Part shown: positions 17,605 through 25,166 of the stretch, piece by piece
How positions within the stretch are numbered: position 1 is the stretch's first letter
Layout of the letters: each line of letters starts with the position of its first letter
DNA from: Piscibacillus sp052246295
GTDB lineage: Bacteria; Bacillota; Bacilli; Bacillales; Alkalibacillaceae
DNA: 64,000 nt
Assembly: GCA_052246295.1 (NCBI GenBank)
Contig: JBQQCO010000005.1
Strand: one strand, 5' to 3'
Translations under genes and position numbers: made by a program
The notes under the pieces: generated by a model
Seen by the model: the letters and a program-made list of their open reading frames with translations, nothing else
Databases searched by the model: none
What the model was told of the DNA's origin: nothing

Positions 17605-17941
17605 TATCATTCTCCTTTTTCGTCCATCTATTTTGATCTCGCTGTTCAATTTTAGACATACTTATATCAAACGCTTCAGATAAATCAATATTTAAAGAAT
17701 TAGCAAATGTAATTAAAACAAAAAATAAATCACCTAATTCTTCTTCAATGAGTTTCTCGTTTTCAGAACTCTTCTTTGGTTTTTCTCCGTAATAATGGTT
17801 TACTTCTCTGGCTAATTCACCTAACTCTTCTGTTAGCCTTGCTGTCATAGCTAAGGGTGAAAAGTACCCCTCTTTAAATTGACTAATAAACTCATCAACA
17901 CGTTTTTGCATTTGTTGAAGATCTTGTTTTGAATTTGTCAT
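17597..17941 (-). CDS. ypjD: MazG-like nucleotide pyrophosphohydrolase YpjD
   Basis: 114 aa all-helical MazG-family protein. The metal-binding motifs are EELGELAREVNHYYG and EEELGDLFFVLITFAN, which place four acidic residues as in NTP pyrophosphohydrolases that clear non-canonical nucleotides; substrate not known. The ATG at 17941 follows AAAGGTGAT; a GTG at 17950 in the same frame overlaps that site. First gene of the dapB-mgsA-bshA-cca-birA group, with a promoter at 17971-17999. Confidence 0.9.
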   Translation of the reverse strand: MTNSKQDLQQMQKRVDEFISQFKEGYFSPLAMTARLTEELGELAREVNHYYGEKPKKSSENEKLIEEELGDLFFVLITFANSLNIDLSEAFDISMSKIEQRDQNRWTKKENDND

Positions 17942-17970
17942 GATAATCACCTTTCTAATTGCCTATCCTA

Positions 17971-17999
17971 ATGGTAGCTAAATCCAACTATTTTGACAA
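17971..17999 (-). promoter_or_regulatory. Sigma-A type promoter for ypjD-dapB operon
   Basis: On the minus strand TTGTCA, 17-nt spacer, TACCAT, 30 bp upstream of the ypjD start. Divergent from the ypjC promoter. Confidence 0.55.
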
Positions 18000-18014
18000 A
18001 TCTTTTATTTTATA

Positions 18015-18043
18015 TTGAACCAAAAATATCCATTGACTATAAT
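18015..18043 (+). promoter_or_regulatory. Sigma-A promoter for ypjC
   Basis: TTGAAC, 17-nt spacer, perfect TATAAT; about 30 nt before the AGGAGG site of ypjC. Confidence 0.75.
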
Positions 18044-18076
18044 ATTTAAAGTGCTTTCTTTTTTAGGAGGGGTAAA

Positions 18077-18946
18077 ATGAAATATAACATTAAAGTTAAA
18101 AATACAATATTTATATTAATTGGGTCAGCTATATTTTCATTTGGAATTGTTAACTTTAATATGGAAAACAATTTAGCTGAAGGTGGATTTACTGGTATCA
18201 CCTTATTGTTGTACTTCATGTTTAATATGGATCCGGGTATTATGAACTTAGTATTAAATATACCAGTATTTTTTATTGGGTGGAGACTTTTAGGCATCAC
18301 TACTTTTATTTACACAGTGATGGGGACCTTTGCTGTCTCAATTTTTTTATGGATTTTTCAAATTTTCCCTCTAGAATTTTCATTAAGAAATGATATGACA
18401 TTAGCAGCTCTATTTGCAGGAACGTTTATTGGAGTAGGTCTTGGAATCATCTTCCGTTATGGTGGTACGACTGGTGGCGTTGATATTATTGCGCGTCTCG
18501 TTCATAAATATGTTGGGTGGAGTATGGGACGTACAATGTTTTTATTTGATGCCATTGTTATTGTTTCTTCTATAATTTTATATTTAAAACCAATACAAGG
18601 GATGTACACATTAGTGGCTGTATTCATCGCAGCACGTGTCATTGATTTTATCCAAGAAGGAGCTTATGCTGCTCGAGGAGCTATGATTATATCAGGAAAT
18701 AGTGATAGAATTTCTGCTCACATATTAAAGCATATGGATCGAGGCGTAACTGTTTTGCATGGTAGTGGAAGTTTTACTGGCGAGGAACGTAATGTACTTT
18801 ATTGTGTGGTAGGAAGAAATGAAATTGTTAAGCTAAAAGAAATTATTAATGAAATTGATCCTCATGCATTCGTAGCTGTAACATCAGTTCATGATGTGGT
18901 TGGCGAGGGCTTTACATTAGACGAGAACAAAAAACCGATTGCTTAA
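18077..18946 (+). CDS. ypjC: YitT-family membrane protein YpjC (DUF161/DUF2179)
   Basis: 289 aa integral membrane protein with about five or six hydrophobic segments in the first two thirds (for example FILIGSAIFSFGIVNF, MNLVLNIPVFFIGW, LFAGTFIGVGLGIIF), the GGTTGGVDIIARL motif of the YitT family, and a C-terminal soluble DUF2179 domain (about 215-280, GVTVLHGSGSFTGEERNVLYCVV) with a GIY-YIG-like fold. Transport or signalling role unproven. Start: AGGAGGGG then ATG. It is the only plus-strand gene between ponA and fer. Confidence 0.9.
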   Translation: MKYNIKVKNTIFILIGSAIFSFGIVNFNMENNLAEGGFTGITLLLYFMFNMDPGIMNLVLNIPVFFIGWRLLGITTFIYTVMGTFAVSIFLWIFQIFPLEFSLRNDMTLAALFAGTFIGVGLGIIFRYGGTTGGVDIIARLVHKYVGWSMGRTMFLFDAIVIVSSIILYLKPIQGMYTLVAVFIAARVIDFIQEGAYAARGAMIISGNSDRISAHILKHMDRGVTVLHGSGSFTGEERNVLYCVVGRNEIVKLKEIINEIDPHAFVAVTSVHDVVGEGFTLDENKKPIA

Positions 18947-18973
18947 GATCAAGTTCACCGGTAAAGCGAAACA

Positions 18974-19064
18974 ATTTGACGAAGCAATATAATTGAAGCC
19001 GAATGTTAGGCGTAATTTAACTAACATTCGGCTTCTACTATGTTGAAACATATTTTCTATCCCT
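18974..19064. repeat. Dispersed palindromic repeat, copy A
   Basis: A perfect 15-bp inverted repeat (gaagccgaatgttag at 18995-19009 and its complement at 19021-19035), preceded by TTTGACGAAGC and followed by TATCCCT. The same block, in opposite orientation, is at 57410-57549. It lies between convergent ypjC and the yugP-like gene and may also act as their terminator. Confidence 0.8.
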
Positions 19065-19078
19065 GGCTTTATTTTTAT

Positions 19079-19762
19079 TTAATCATTGTTCATATTTAAA
19101 AATATGAATACAAAACGGAGTAACTCCATTACTGCAACAATGGCTGCTGCAACGTAAGTCAAGGCAGCTGCGTTTAACACTTTCTTCGTTTCAGTATGCT
19201 CATTACTTGTAATAATACCAGAGGAAACTAATTGATCCATAGCTCTGTTAGACGCATCAAATTCAACTGGTAATGTGACAAGTTGAAATAATACAGCGAA
19301 TGCCATGAATACTATACCTATACCTACCAAACCTGTTGCGCTAAAAATAATACCACCTATAATTAAGAAAATAGACAAGTTTGAACCAAGGTTAGCCACC
19401 GGCACTAGAGCATGTCTAAATCTTAAAAATGCATAATCCTGAGCATCTTGAATAGCATGTCCTACTTCGTGCGCTGCTATTGCTGCAGCTGCTTTTGAAT
19501 GTTGATGATAGTTGTGTGAGGAGAGTCGAACAACTTTCTTTCTAGGATCGTAATGGTCACTTAAAAAACCCTTTGTCTCCTCTACATTCACATCAAATAT
19601 TCCATTTTCCTGAAGAATTCTTCTAGCTACATCTGCACCTGACATACCTGAAGAGTTAGGCACTTTCATGTATTTTTTATAAGTATTCTTTACTTTACTT
19701 TGGGCCCATAAAGGTAAAATTAAAAGTATCGCAAAGTATATGAGAAAAGTTCCCATCCCCAT
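19079..19762 (-). CDS. Neutral zinc metallopeptidase, YugP family
   Basis: 227 aa membrane protein. The N-terminal hydrophobic segment (about 3-22) is followed by a conserved soluble region with YDPRKKVVRLSSHNY and the zinc motif HEVGH (in AAIAAHEVGHAIQDAQ), then two or three hydrophobic helices (about 130-150, 155-175, 195-222). This matches Pfam family Zn_peptidase_2, whose B. subtilis member is YugP. Substrate unknown. The start has GGAGG nine bases upstream. It stands where B. subtilis has ypjB; yugP is elsewhere in that genome. Confidence 0.88.
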   Translation of the reverse strand: MGMGTFLIYFAILLILPLWAQSKVKNTYKKYMKVPNSSGMSGADVARRILQENGIFDVNVEETKGFLSDHYDPRKKVVRLSSHNYHQHSKAAAAIAAHEVGHAIQDAQDYAFLRFRHALVPVANLGSNLSIFLIIGGIIFSATGLVGIGIVFMAFAVLFQLVTLPVEFDASNRAMDQLVSSGIITSNEHTETKKVLNAAALTYVAAAIVAVMELLRFVFIFLNMNND

Positions 19763-19800
19763 AGTGTCATTCCTCCATTTCTGTTTCTATATAGTTAATT

Positions 19801-19980
19801 TTATTCATTTCTTTGATTTTTATCAATAAAATTGCTTCCATTTTCATAGTGATGGTAACGTTTCCAAGCGACATAGCTTAAAGTAGTTAATACACTTCCA
19901 AATACAATCAAAACTGTCATAAATAAACTACTTATGGACGAATGGTTCAATACAATCATCATATCTAAGATATTAAACAT
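19801..19980 (-). CDS. Small single-pass membrane protein, possible ypjB remnant
   Basis: 59 aa from the ATG at 19980 (GTGGAGTG 8 nt upstream; a GTG at 19989 is also possible). One hydrophobic segment (SLFMTVLIVFGSVLTTLSYVAW) followed by a basic, polar cytoplasmic-type tail (KRYHHYENGSN). Position just after ypjA equals that of the sporulation gene ypjB in B. subtilis, whose product of about 260 aa ends in a membrane anchor of this sort; I infer, without alignment, that this could be what remains. It may equally be an unrelated small protein. Confidence 0.45.
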   Translation of the reverse strand: MFNILDMMIVLNHSSISSLFMTVLIVFGSVLTTLSYVAWKRYHHYENGSNFIDKNQRNE

Positions 19981-20016
19981 ATTTAACACTCCACAAGCTT
20001 TTTTATATTATATGAC

Positions 20017-20607
20017 TTATGGAGTTGTTTTCGTGCGTTGTACCATCCCAAATTTATAGACTAACCAAATAGATAAAATACTTAACCAGAATGTAAAGTA
20101 TCCAATGTGGGACATATATTGATTTAATGAACCATAAATAGGCATCATACCGTAAACATAGTCAATCACATCATTATGTAATGTCCATATCGCTGCAATT
20201 ACTACGTGAATTAATTCAATTTTATAAAAGGATGCATACATTAATCCTTGAATAGCCATAGCACCGTGGGAAACAATTAACATCAAACCAGCTGGTGTTG
20301 TTTGACCAATTTCAATAAATGTTAGAATGTTCATTACAACTGCCCAAACTCCATATTTAAAGAGTGTTAACATAGCTAGAGCTTCAAATAATTTATAATT
20401 CTTTCCCATTAAAAAACCAATTAATACGATTACAAAAAACAATGATGCAGTTGGACTGTCGGGTACAAATGGGATAAAGTGAGTCGGAGTTCTTACGAGT
20501 TGATACTCATACCATATGTAACCATAAATCGTACCTAATATATTAATAATTAATAGCAATATCAAAAACGTACGATCCATTAAAATATATTTTAGTTTAA
20601 ATAACAT
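20017..20607 (-). CDS. ypjA: YpjA, DUF1405 integral membrane protein
   Basis: 196 aa with about six hydrophobic segments and few charges. Recognisable family features are IIDFVYGMMP-like sequence (VIDYVYGMMPIYGSLNQY), the NWLTF-type loop and placement immediately downstream of qcrC. Function unknown. The start at 20607 follows AGGTGAT; a GTG at 20616 overlaps that site. Confidence 0.82.
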   Translation of the reverse strand: MLFKLKYILMDRTFLILLLIINILGTIYGYIWYEYQLVRTPTHFIPFVPDSPTASLFFVIVLIGFLMGKNYKLFEALAMLTLFKYGVWAVVMNILTFIEIGQTTPAGLMLIVSHGAMAIQGLMYASFYKIELIHVVIAAIWTLHNDVIDYVYGMMPIYGSLNQYMSHIGYFTFWLSILSIWLVYKFGMVQRTKTTP

Positions 20608-20630
20608 AGTAATCACCTAATTATATTAAG

Positions 20631-20660
20631 AAAGCTGACTTGTGATCACAAGTCAGCTTT
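20631..20660 (-). terminator. Terminator of the qcrABC operon
   Basis: Perfect 30-bp palindrome (15-bp arms beginning aaagctgacttgtga) 12 nt after the qcrC stop; the minus-strand side continues CTTAATAT, so the T run is weak. Confidence 0.75.
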
Positions 20661-20672
20661 CAATCAAATTTG

Positions 20673-21476
20673 TTACTCTTCTGAGTCTTCACCTTCACCT
20701 GCTGCAGCTTCATTCGTTTCTACAATGAATTCAGCAAGATTATTTAACTCTTCTTCTGTACCATCAAATTGATTCGCTGGCATTTCACCAATACCATTTT
20801 GCGCGATATCCTTAATTTGATCGGCATTATAAGGAATCCCAACTAATGATGGACCTAAGCCCGGATTACCTTGTAAGGCATCACCATGACAAGATAAACA
20901 GTTATTAGCGTATACTTCATAACCTGGATGTTCTTCATCGATTTCAACATCCGGCACTGCCTCTACTGAGTATTCAGCTCTTTCTTCCCAATCAACATGA
21001 GCTGCTGATTCATAAGTTAACCAAATAGTAGCTGCAACACCTAAGATCATTAAACCAGTCGCAATAGGACGCTTAGAAGGTTTACGTTCTGGTCCTACAT
21101 CTAAGAATGGAGCTAATAATAGCGCACCAAACCCTAGACCTGGAATGACTACAGTACCAATAACAACATACTGTGCTGCCGCAAACTCATATTTCAGTAA
21201 TTCATAAAGGAATAAGAAATACCAGTCCGGTAATGGTATATAAGATGAATTATTTGGGTCGGCCTGTTGCTCTAATGGTGAAGGCGCAGCTGCTACTAAA
21301 CATAAGAAACCAATTAAGAAGACAGCACCAACTAACCATTCTTTTAATAAGAAGTTAGGCCAAAAAGCTTCCGTTCTTCCAGGATATTCTGAGTAATCCT
21401 TTGGAATTTTGTTTCGACTTTCTTTATCAGGAACACGGGAGTCCCCGACGAACTTCATTCCTTTACCTCTTTGCAC
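20673..21476 (-). CDS. qcrC: Menaquinol:cytochrome c reductase, cytochrome b/c subunit
   Basis: 267 aa fusion of the subunit-IV part of cytochrome b (N-terminal, three membrane helices; PLPDWYFLFLYELLKY) with a C-terminal cytochrome c domain holding the heme motif CLSCH and the axial methionine in GEMPANQF. The c domain faces the outside. It passes electrons from menaquinol to cytochrome c in the bc complex with QcrA and QcrB. The start is a GTG with GGAGGG upstream, and the first residues (QRGKGMKFVGDSR) match the B. subtilis protein. The C-terminus is acidic (AGEGEDSEE). Confidence 0.96.
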   Translation of the reverse strand: MQRGKGMKFVGDSRVPDKESRNKIPKDYSEYPGRTEAFWPNFLLKEWLVGAVFLIGFLCLVAAAPSPLEQQADPNNSSYIPLPDWYFLFLYELLKYEFAAAQYVVIGTVVIPGLGFGALLLAPFLDVGPERKPSKRPIATGLMILGVAATIWLTYESAAHVDWEERAEYSVEAVPDVEIDEEHPGYEVYANNCLSCHGDALQGNPGLGPSLVGIPYNADQIKDIAQNGIGEMPANQFDGTEEELNNLAEFIVETNEAAAGEGEDSEE

Positions 21477-21511
21477 TGTGTTCCCTCCTTTTCATGACAT
21501 GGAATTAAATC

Positions 21512-22186
21512 TTATAGTGGTCCAGAAATACCTTGTCGTCTAATCATAATAAAGTGTGCACCCATTAGTGCAAACAGTGCTGCTGGTAAGAAGAATACGT
21601 GAATTGCAAAGAACCTTGCTAATGTCTTTGCACCTACAATTTCTGGATCACCAGCAAGTAGTGTTTTCAAATCTCCACCAATGTATGGAACACTTTCAGC
21701 AATTTCTAATCCTACTTGTGTTGCGAAGAATGCTTTGTTATCCCAAGGTAATAAATAACCTGTGAAACCTAAACCAAGCATTACAAAGAATAATAGTACA
21801 CCTACAACCCAGTTTAATTCACGTGGTTTCTTATAAGCACCTTGGAAAAATACACGTAATGTATGTAAGAAAATCATTACGATTACAACACTAGCTCCCC
21901 AGTGGTGCATACCTCTAACAATTTGTCCATGAGCGACTTGAGTCTGTAAGTATTTAACTGATTCCCATGCATTAACGATATCTGGAACGTAGTACATTGT
22001 TAAGAACATACCAGATAAAACTTGGATCACAGTTACGAAAAACGTCAGTCCACCAAAACAGTATACGAACGCTGAGAAATGGTGAGCTGGGTTAACATGC
22101 TCTGGTACCTCATGGTCAGCGATATCTCGCCAAATAGGCGTAATATCTAATCGCTCATCAATCCAATCATACAACTTATGAAGCAT
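21512..22186 (-). CDS. qcrB: Menaquinol:cytochrome c reductase, cytochrome b subunit
   Basis: 224 aa, the four-helix b6-type part of cytochrome b. Helices carry the heme histidines in NPAHHFSAFVYCFGG, GMHHWGASVVIVMIFLHTLRVF and RFFAIHVFFLPAAL. FTGYLLPWD lies in the quinol site region. It starts 3 nt before the qcrA stop region and has AAAGGAGGCG upstream. Integral membrane, centre of the bc complex. Confidence 0.97.
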   Translation of the reverse strand: MLHKLYDWIDERLDITPIWRDIADHEVPEHVNPAHHFSAFVYCFGGLTFFVTVIQVLSGMFLTMYYVPDIVNAWESVKYLQTQVAHGQIVRGMHHWGASVVIVMIFLHTLRVFFQGAYKKPRELNWVVGVLLFFVMLGLGFTGYLLPWDNKAFFATQVGLEIAESVPYIGGDLKTLLAGDPEIVGAKTLARFFAIHVFFLPAALFALMGAHFIMIRRQGISGPL

Positions 22187-22189
22187 CTA

Positions 22190-22699
22190 TTACGCCTCCT
22201 TTCTTGATTTCGCTTTACCTAGTAATAATCTTCCATCTTCAATCTTGTACTCATACGCATGTAATGGTTCTGTCGGTGGTGTATTAGGTAAGTTTTCACC
22301 GAGCTTGTTATATCGACCATCATGACATGGGCAGTAGAATTCATTTTGGAATTCTTCCTTAGCATTCCAGTCAACTACACATCCTAAGTGAGTACAAACA
22401 GGTGATAATGCAAGAATTTCATCATCTTCTGTTTTGAAGATCCATGCCGTACGGTCTACTTTAGACTCGTACCAACCATCAACCTGGTCGATAGAGAATG
22501 TTTTACGTTGTGGTTCGCTAGTAATCTCATCCACGTCCATTACATAAACAAAATCTGTTTCCTTCTGACCTTGAAGTAAAGGATCAATCGCAAAACCAAC
22601 CATCGGCGCAACCATAGCTGCTCCCATGAATCCTCCCACACCAGTTAGTGTGTAGTTTAAAAATTGTCGACGCGAAACTTGGTTTTTCTTATCAGTCAT
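22190..22699 (-). CDS. qcrA: Menaquinol:cytochrome c reductase, Rieske iron-sulfur subunit
   Basis: 169 aa from the ATG at 22699 (GGGGGGAAAGAC upstream; an upstream frame to 22723 is not needed). The N-terminus SRRQFLNYTLTGVGG is a twin-arginine-type signal and membrane anchor. The [2Fe-2S] ligands are in CTHLGC and CPCHDG near the C-terminus. First gene of qcrABC, with a well-formed sigma-A promoter 75 nt upstream. B. subtilis qcrA is also controlled by AbrB and CcpA; no operator is claimed here. Confidence 0.97.
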   Translation of the reverse strand: MTDKKNQVSRRQFLNYTLTGVGGFMGAAMVAPMVGFAIDPLLQGQKETDFVYVMDVDEITSEPQRKTFSIDQVDGWYESKVDRTAWIFKTEDDEILALSPVCTHLGCVVDWNAKEEFQNEFYCPCHDGRYNKLGENLPNTPPTEPLHAYEYKIEDGRLLLGKAKSRKEA

Positions 22700-22772
22700 G
22701 TCTTTCCCCCCTCTATTCATCAATTACAACGAACAGGGTATTGATGATACACATATTTATTAGGACAATACA

Positions 22773-22801
22773 ATGATAGCGTAATCCTGAAAAGCGGTCA
22801 A
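22773..22801 (-). promoter_or_regulatory. Sigma-A promoter of qcrABC
   Basis: Minus strand TTGACC, 17-nt spacer, TATCAT, about 75 nt before the qcrA start. Confidence 0.75.
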
Positions 22802-22835
22802 TAAAAACCACATTTTAGATGAAAAAATGTCATAA

Positions 22836-23303
22836 TTAATCGGACCAGCTATCTTGGATTAGCATTTTAATTTCTTGGACTTGAGATTGGATAAATTGTT
22901 GAGCCTCTTGTTGATTCAAGTCCGGAGCACTCATTCCAGGAAGCCATATCAACTCTGCATCTACATCTCGGTCAATCTTTCTCATCTTACTATCTGAAGT
23001 TATGAGAAAAGTATACTTGAAAGGTTGTTGATTAATATGATTGACAAAACCTTTCAACCTAGCTTTTTCTTCTTCAAGTATTTTGTCTGTTTTCAAGTAG
23101 TAATATTCAGGTAAAACAAAAACTCGTCCTTTTAATTCACCTTCAATTTGATTAACATAAAGTTTTATTAATTCCTTCTGAGTTGATAATTGTATTAAAT
23201 CTTGGTCCGTATTAAATGAATAAGGTATGATCGGTAAAATGGCAGTATCAATATACTCCTTAGCTTGAACATACTGTTTAATGTCTGAGCTTTGATATTT
23301 CAT
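22836..23303 (-). CDS. ypiF: YpiF, DUF2487 protein
   Basis: 155 aa cytoplasmic protein with no membrane segment. Features shared with YpiF are the DTAILPIIPYSF segment near residue 20, the GRVFVLPEYYYL strand and a central YTFLITSDSKMRKID. Function unknown. It lies between ypiB and qcrA, as in B. subtilis. The start has TAGGAG upstream. Confidence 0.85.
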   Translation of the reverse strand: MKYQSSDIKQYVQAKEYIDTAILPIIPYSFNTDQDLIQLSTQKELIKLYVNQIEGELKGRVFVLPEYYYLKTDKILEEEKARLKGFVNHINQQPFKYTFLITSDSKMRKIDRDVDAELIWLPGMSAPDLNQQEAQQFIQSQVQEIKMLIQDSWSD

Positions 23304-23316
23304 GTTAAAACTCCTA

Positions 23317-23871
23317 TTAAGATTTGTATTTTCTTTTTTCTTTTAATTTATTTAATTTTTCACTCCATTTATTAAATGAGTGAACATCTCCAGAGTCTAA
23401 AGCAGCATCGATCTTACTTTTTAGTAAATGTATTTCTGATAGACGAGATGATTCTTCTATAAAGCGTTCTAATAATATATAATCGTCATTTTCTAAATAA
23501 TAATCATCAGGTAAATATGGGTTATCTTCCAACACTTTTGCGTATTCGATTGATTGCCTATTTCCTTCAAACTTTACTTCTATATATAGTTTTTCATCGG
23601 GATTTAGTCTAATATCGTGAAACGCCTTATCTACATCTGTTGTAACCACATGATCCTTATAGTATCTAAACGGACGTTTTTCATCATCGTCAGTTGCGAT
23701 TATTATACTACGTGGACACAAATGAGCTTCAAAAATAAAGTGTACGTTCTTGAGTATATTTTCTCGCTTCAGCATATACTCAAGTAACCAAACCATTTCT
23801 CTTCTTTCTGTCTTAAAATTGTCCAAGTACCAATTAATAAAGAGCCTTTTTTGATTTGTCGTAACACCCAT
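23317..23871 (-). CDS. ypiB: YpiB, UPF0302/IDEAL-domain protein
   Basis: 184 aa. The conserved N-terminal UPF0302 domain contains FINWYLDNFKTERREMVWLL and LCPRSIIIATDDDE; the C-terminus has the IDEAL motif (KIDAALDSGDVHSFNKWSEKL), a short helix also seen in ComK- and Clp-linked small proteins. Biochemical role unknown; linkage with ypiF and ypiA and the downstream qcr genes is conserved. Start with AGAGGGTG. Confidence 0.88.
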   Translation of the reverse strand: MGVTTNQKRLFINWYLDNFKTERREMVWLLEYMLKRENILKNVHFIFEAHLCPRSIIIATDDDEKRPFRYYKDHVVTTDVDKAFHDIRLNPDEKLYIEVKFEGNRQSIEYAKVLEDNPYLPDDYYLENDDYILLERFIEESSRLSEIHLLKSKIDAALDSGDVHSFNKWSEKLNKLKEKRKYKS

Positions 23872-23885
23872 ATCTTCACCCTCTT

Positions 23886-25142
23886 TTAGATTCCACCCTG
23901 CAAACGATGAATAAACTCTTTGGTGTCATGATCTTCAGGGTTTTGTTTTAAGTAAGACTTTAATAACTTTATCGCTTGTTCCATTTGACCATCTTCAATA
24001 AGGAAGTAACCATATTCTTTCAAGAAATCGGCATCATTATGATAAGTCAATTGTGCTTTTTCATAAAATTTCTTAGCCTTATCAAACTCTTCTAGTTCGT
24101 TAAAGACTTGTCCTGCTTTCCAATCAAGAATTTCTGGGTAAGGTTCAAATTTCATAAGTTCCTCAACAAGTTTCTTAGCATCTTCCCAATTCTCATGTGC
24201 TTCATAAATAGAGTATAATTCTGAAATTGCTTTTTCATGGCTTGGATCCAATGCTATGGCTTCTTTTAAGTTACTTTTTGCTTCTTCTATATTATTTTGT
24301 TTCAATTCTAGTTGAGCTAAACTAATGTACATGTCAATATTGTACTCATCTTTCTTCATACCCTGATTTAATACGTCTTTTGCAGAATCTAATAATCCCT
24401 CTTCCTCGTAGGCCTTTGCTAAATAAGGGTAAACACTGGTGTAATCTGGATCTAAGTCAATAAGGTCATTCCAAGCTTTAATAGAAATATCATATCTGGC
24501 TAATTGATATGCTGTATACCCATACTTAAACAATTGATCAGGTTCTTTCAACTCTAGCTCTTGATAAAATGTTAAGGCATTTTCCCATTGACCAACTGAT
24601 GCATAGGACTCTGCTAATCTTTCGTGAATATTAACAAATGGGAATTCCCCTTCATGTGACTCTAACATCTCATAATGCTCTAAAGCTTTGTGAAATTCAC
24701 CGTTATGAAAGGCTAATTCTGCTATGCCAAAGTCGATATAATAATTTTCAGGTTGTAATTCTTTGGCTTGCATAAGTTTCTGCTCTGCTACTTCGCTTAA
24801 CCCTTGTGACTGATAAATATCTGCAAGAATCATTAAGGCATTGATATATTCTGGGTCGTCAGGCTCAATACTCTCAATTAATTCAAGCGCTTCAGTATCC
24901 ATCTCTAAATCGATATAAATATCTGCTAATTGGAATTTTATTTGATGGTCATTAGGATAGGTTCGATGTAATTCTTCAAATAACCTCCTGGCTTCTTCAA
25001 GAAACCCCCATTGTTGTAATAATTCCGCTACTGAAAATTGTTCTTGTTCACTGATTTCACTCGCATGTTCCATTAAATGGTTAACCGCTTCATTTACATT
25101 GCCAGCATCATATAGATCTAATGCTTCTGCTATGGGATCCAT
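23886..25142 (-). CDS. ypiA: YpiA, tetratricopeptide-repeat protein
   Basis: 418 aa made almost wholly of TPR repeats, about ten units with the W/L-G-Y-A-P pattern (for example AELLQQWGFLEEARRLFEEL, AYEEEGLLDSAKDVLNQG, GQVFNELEEFDKAKKFYEKA). Probably a scaffold for protein contacts in the cytoplasm; partner unknown. The ATG at 25142 follows GGAGGAG at five bases, so the longer frame to 25160 is rejected. Directly after aroA, 24 nt apart. Confidence 0.9.
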   Translation of the reverse strand: MDPIAEALDLYDAGNVNEAVNHLMEHASEISEQEQFSVAELLQQWGFLEEARRLFEELHRTYPNDHQIKFQLADIYIDLEMDTEALELIESIEPDDPEYINALMILADIYQSQGLSEVAEQKLMQAKELQPENYYIDFGIAELAFHNGEFHKALEHYEMLESHEGEFPFVNIHERLAESYASVGQWENALTFYQELELKEPDQLFKYGYTAYQLARYDISIKAWNDLIDLDPDYTSVYPYLAKAYEEEGLLDSAKDVLNQGMKKDEYNIDMYISLAQLELKQNNIEEAKSNLKEAIALDPSHEKAISELYSIYEAHENWEDAKKLVEELMKFEPYPEILDWKAGQVFNELEEFDKAKKFYEKAQLTYHNDADFLKEYGYFLIEDGQMEQAIKLLKSYLKQNPEDHDTKEFIHRLQGGI

Positions 25143-25166
25143 TATTTCTCCTCCTGCCATAAATGA

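Noticed and set aside
17605..17649. N-terminal extension of dapB
   Set aside because: Lies in ypjD coding sequence and upstream of the proper AAGGAG site; the 267-aa form matches the family.
18046..18300. 84-codon minus-strand frame opposite the start of ypjC
   Set aside because: Shadow of hydrophobic codons in ypjC; it also covers the ypjC promoter and ribosome site.
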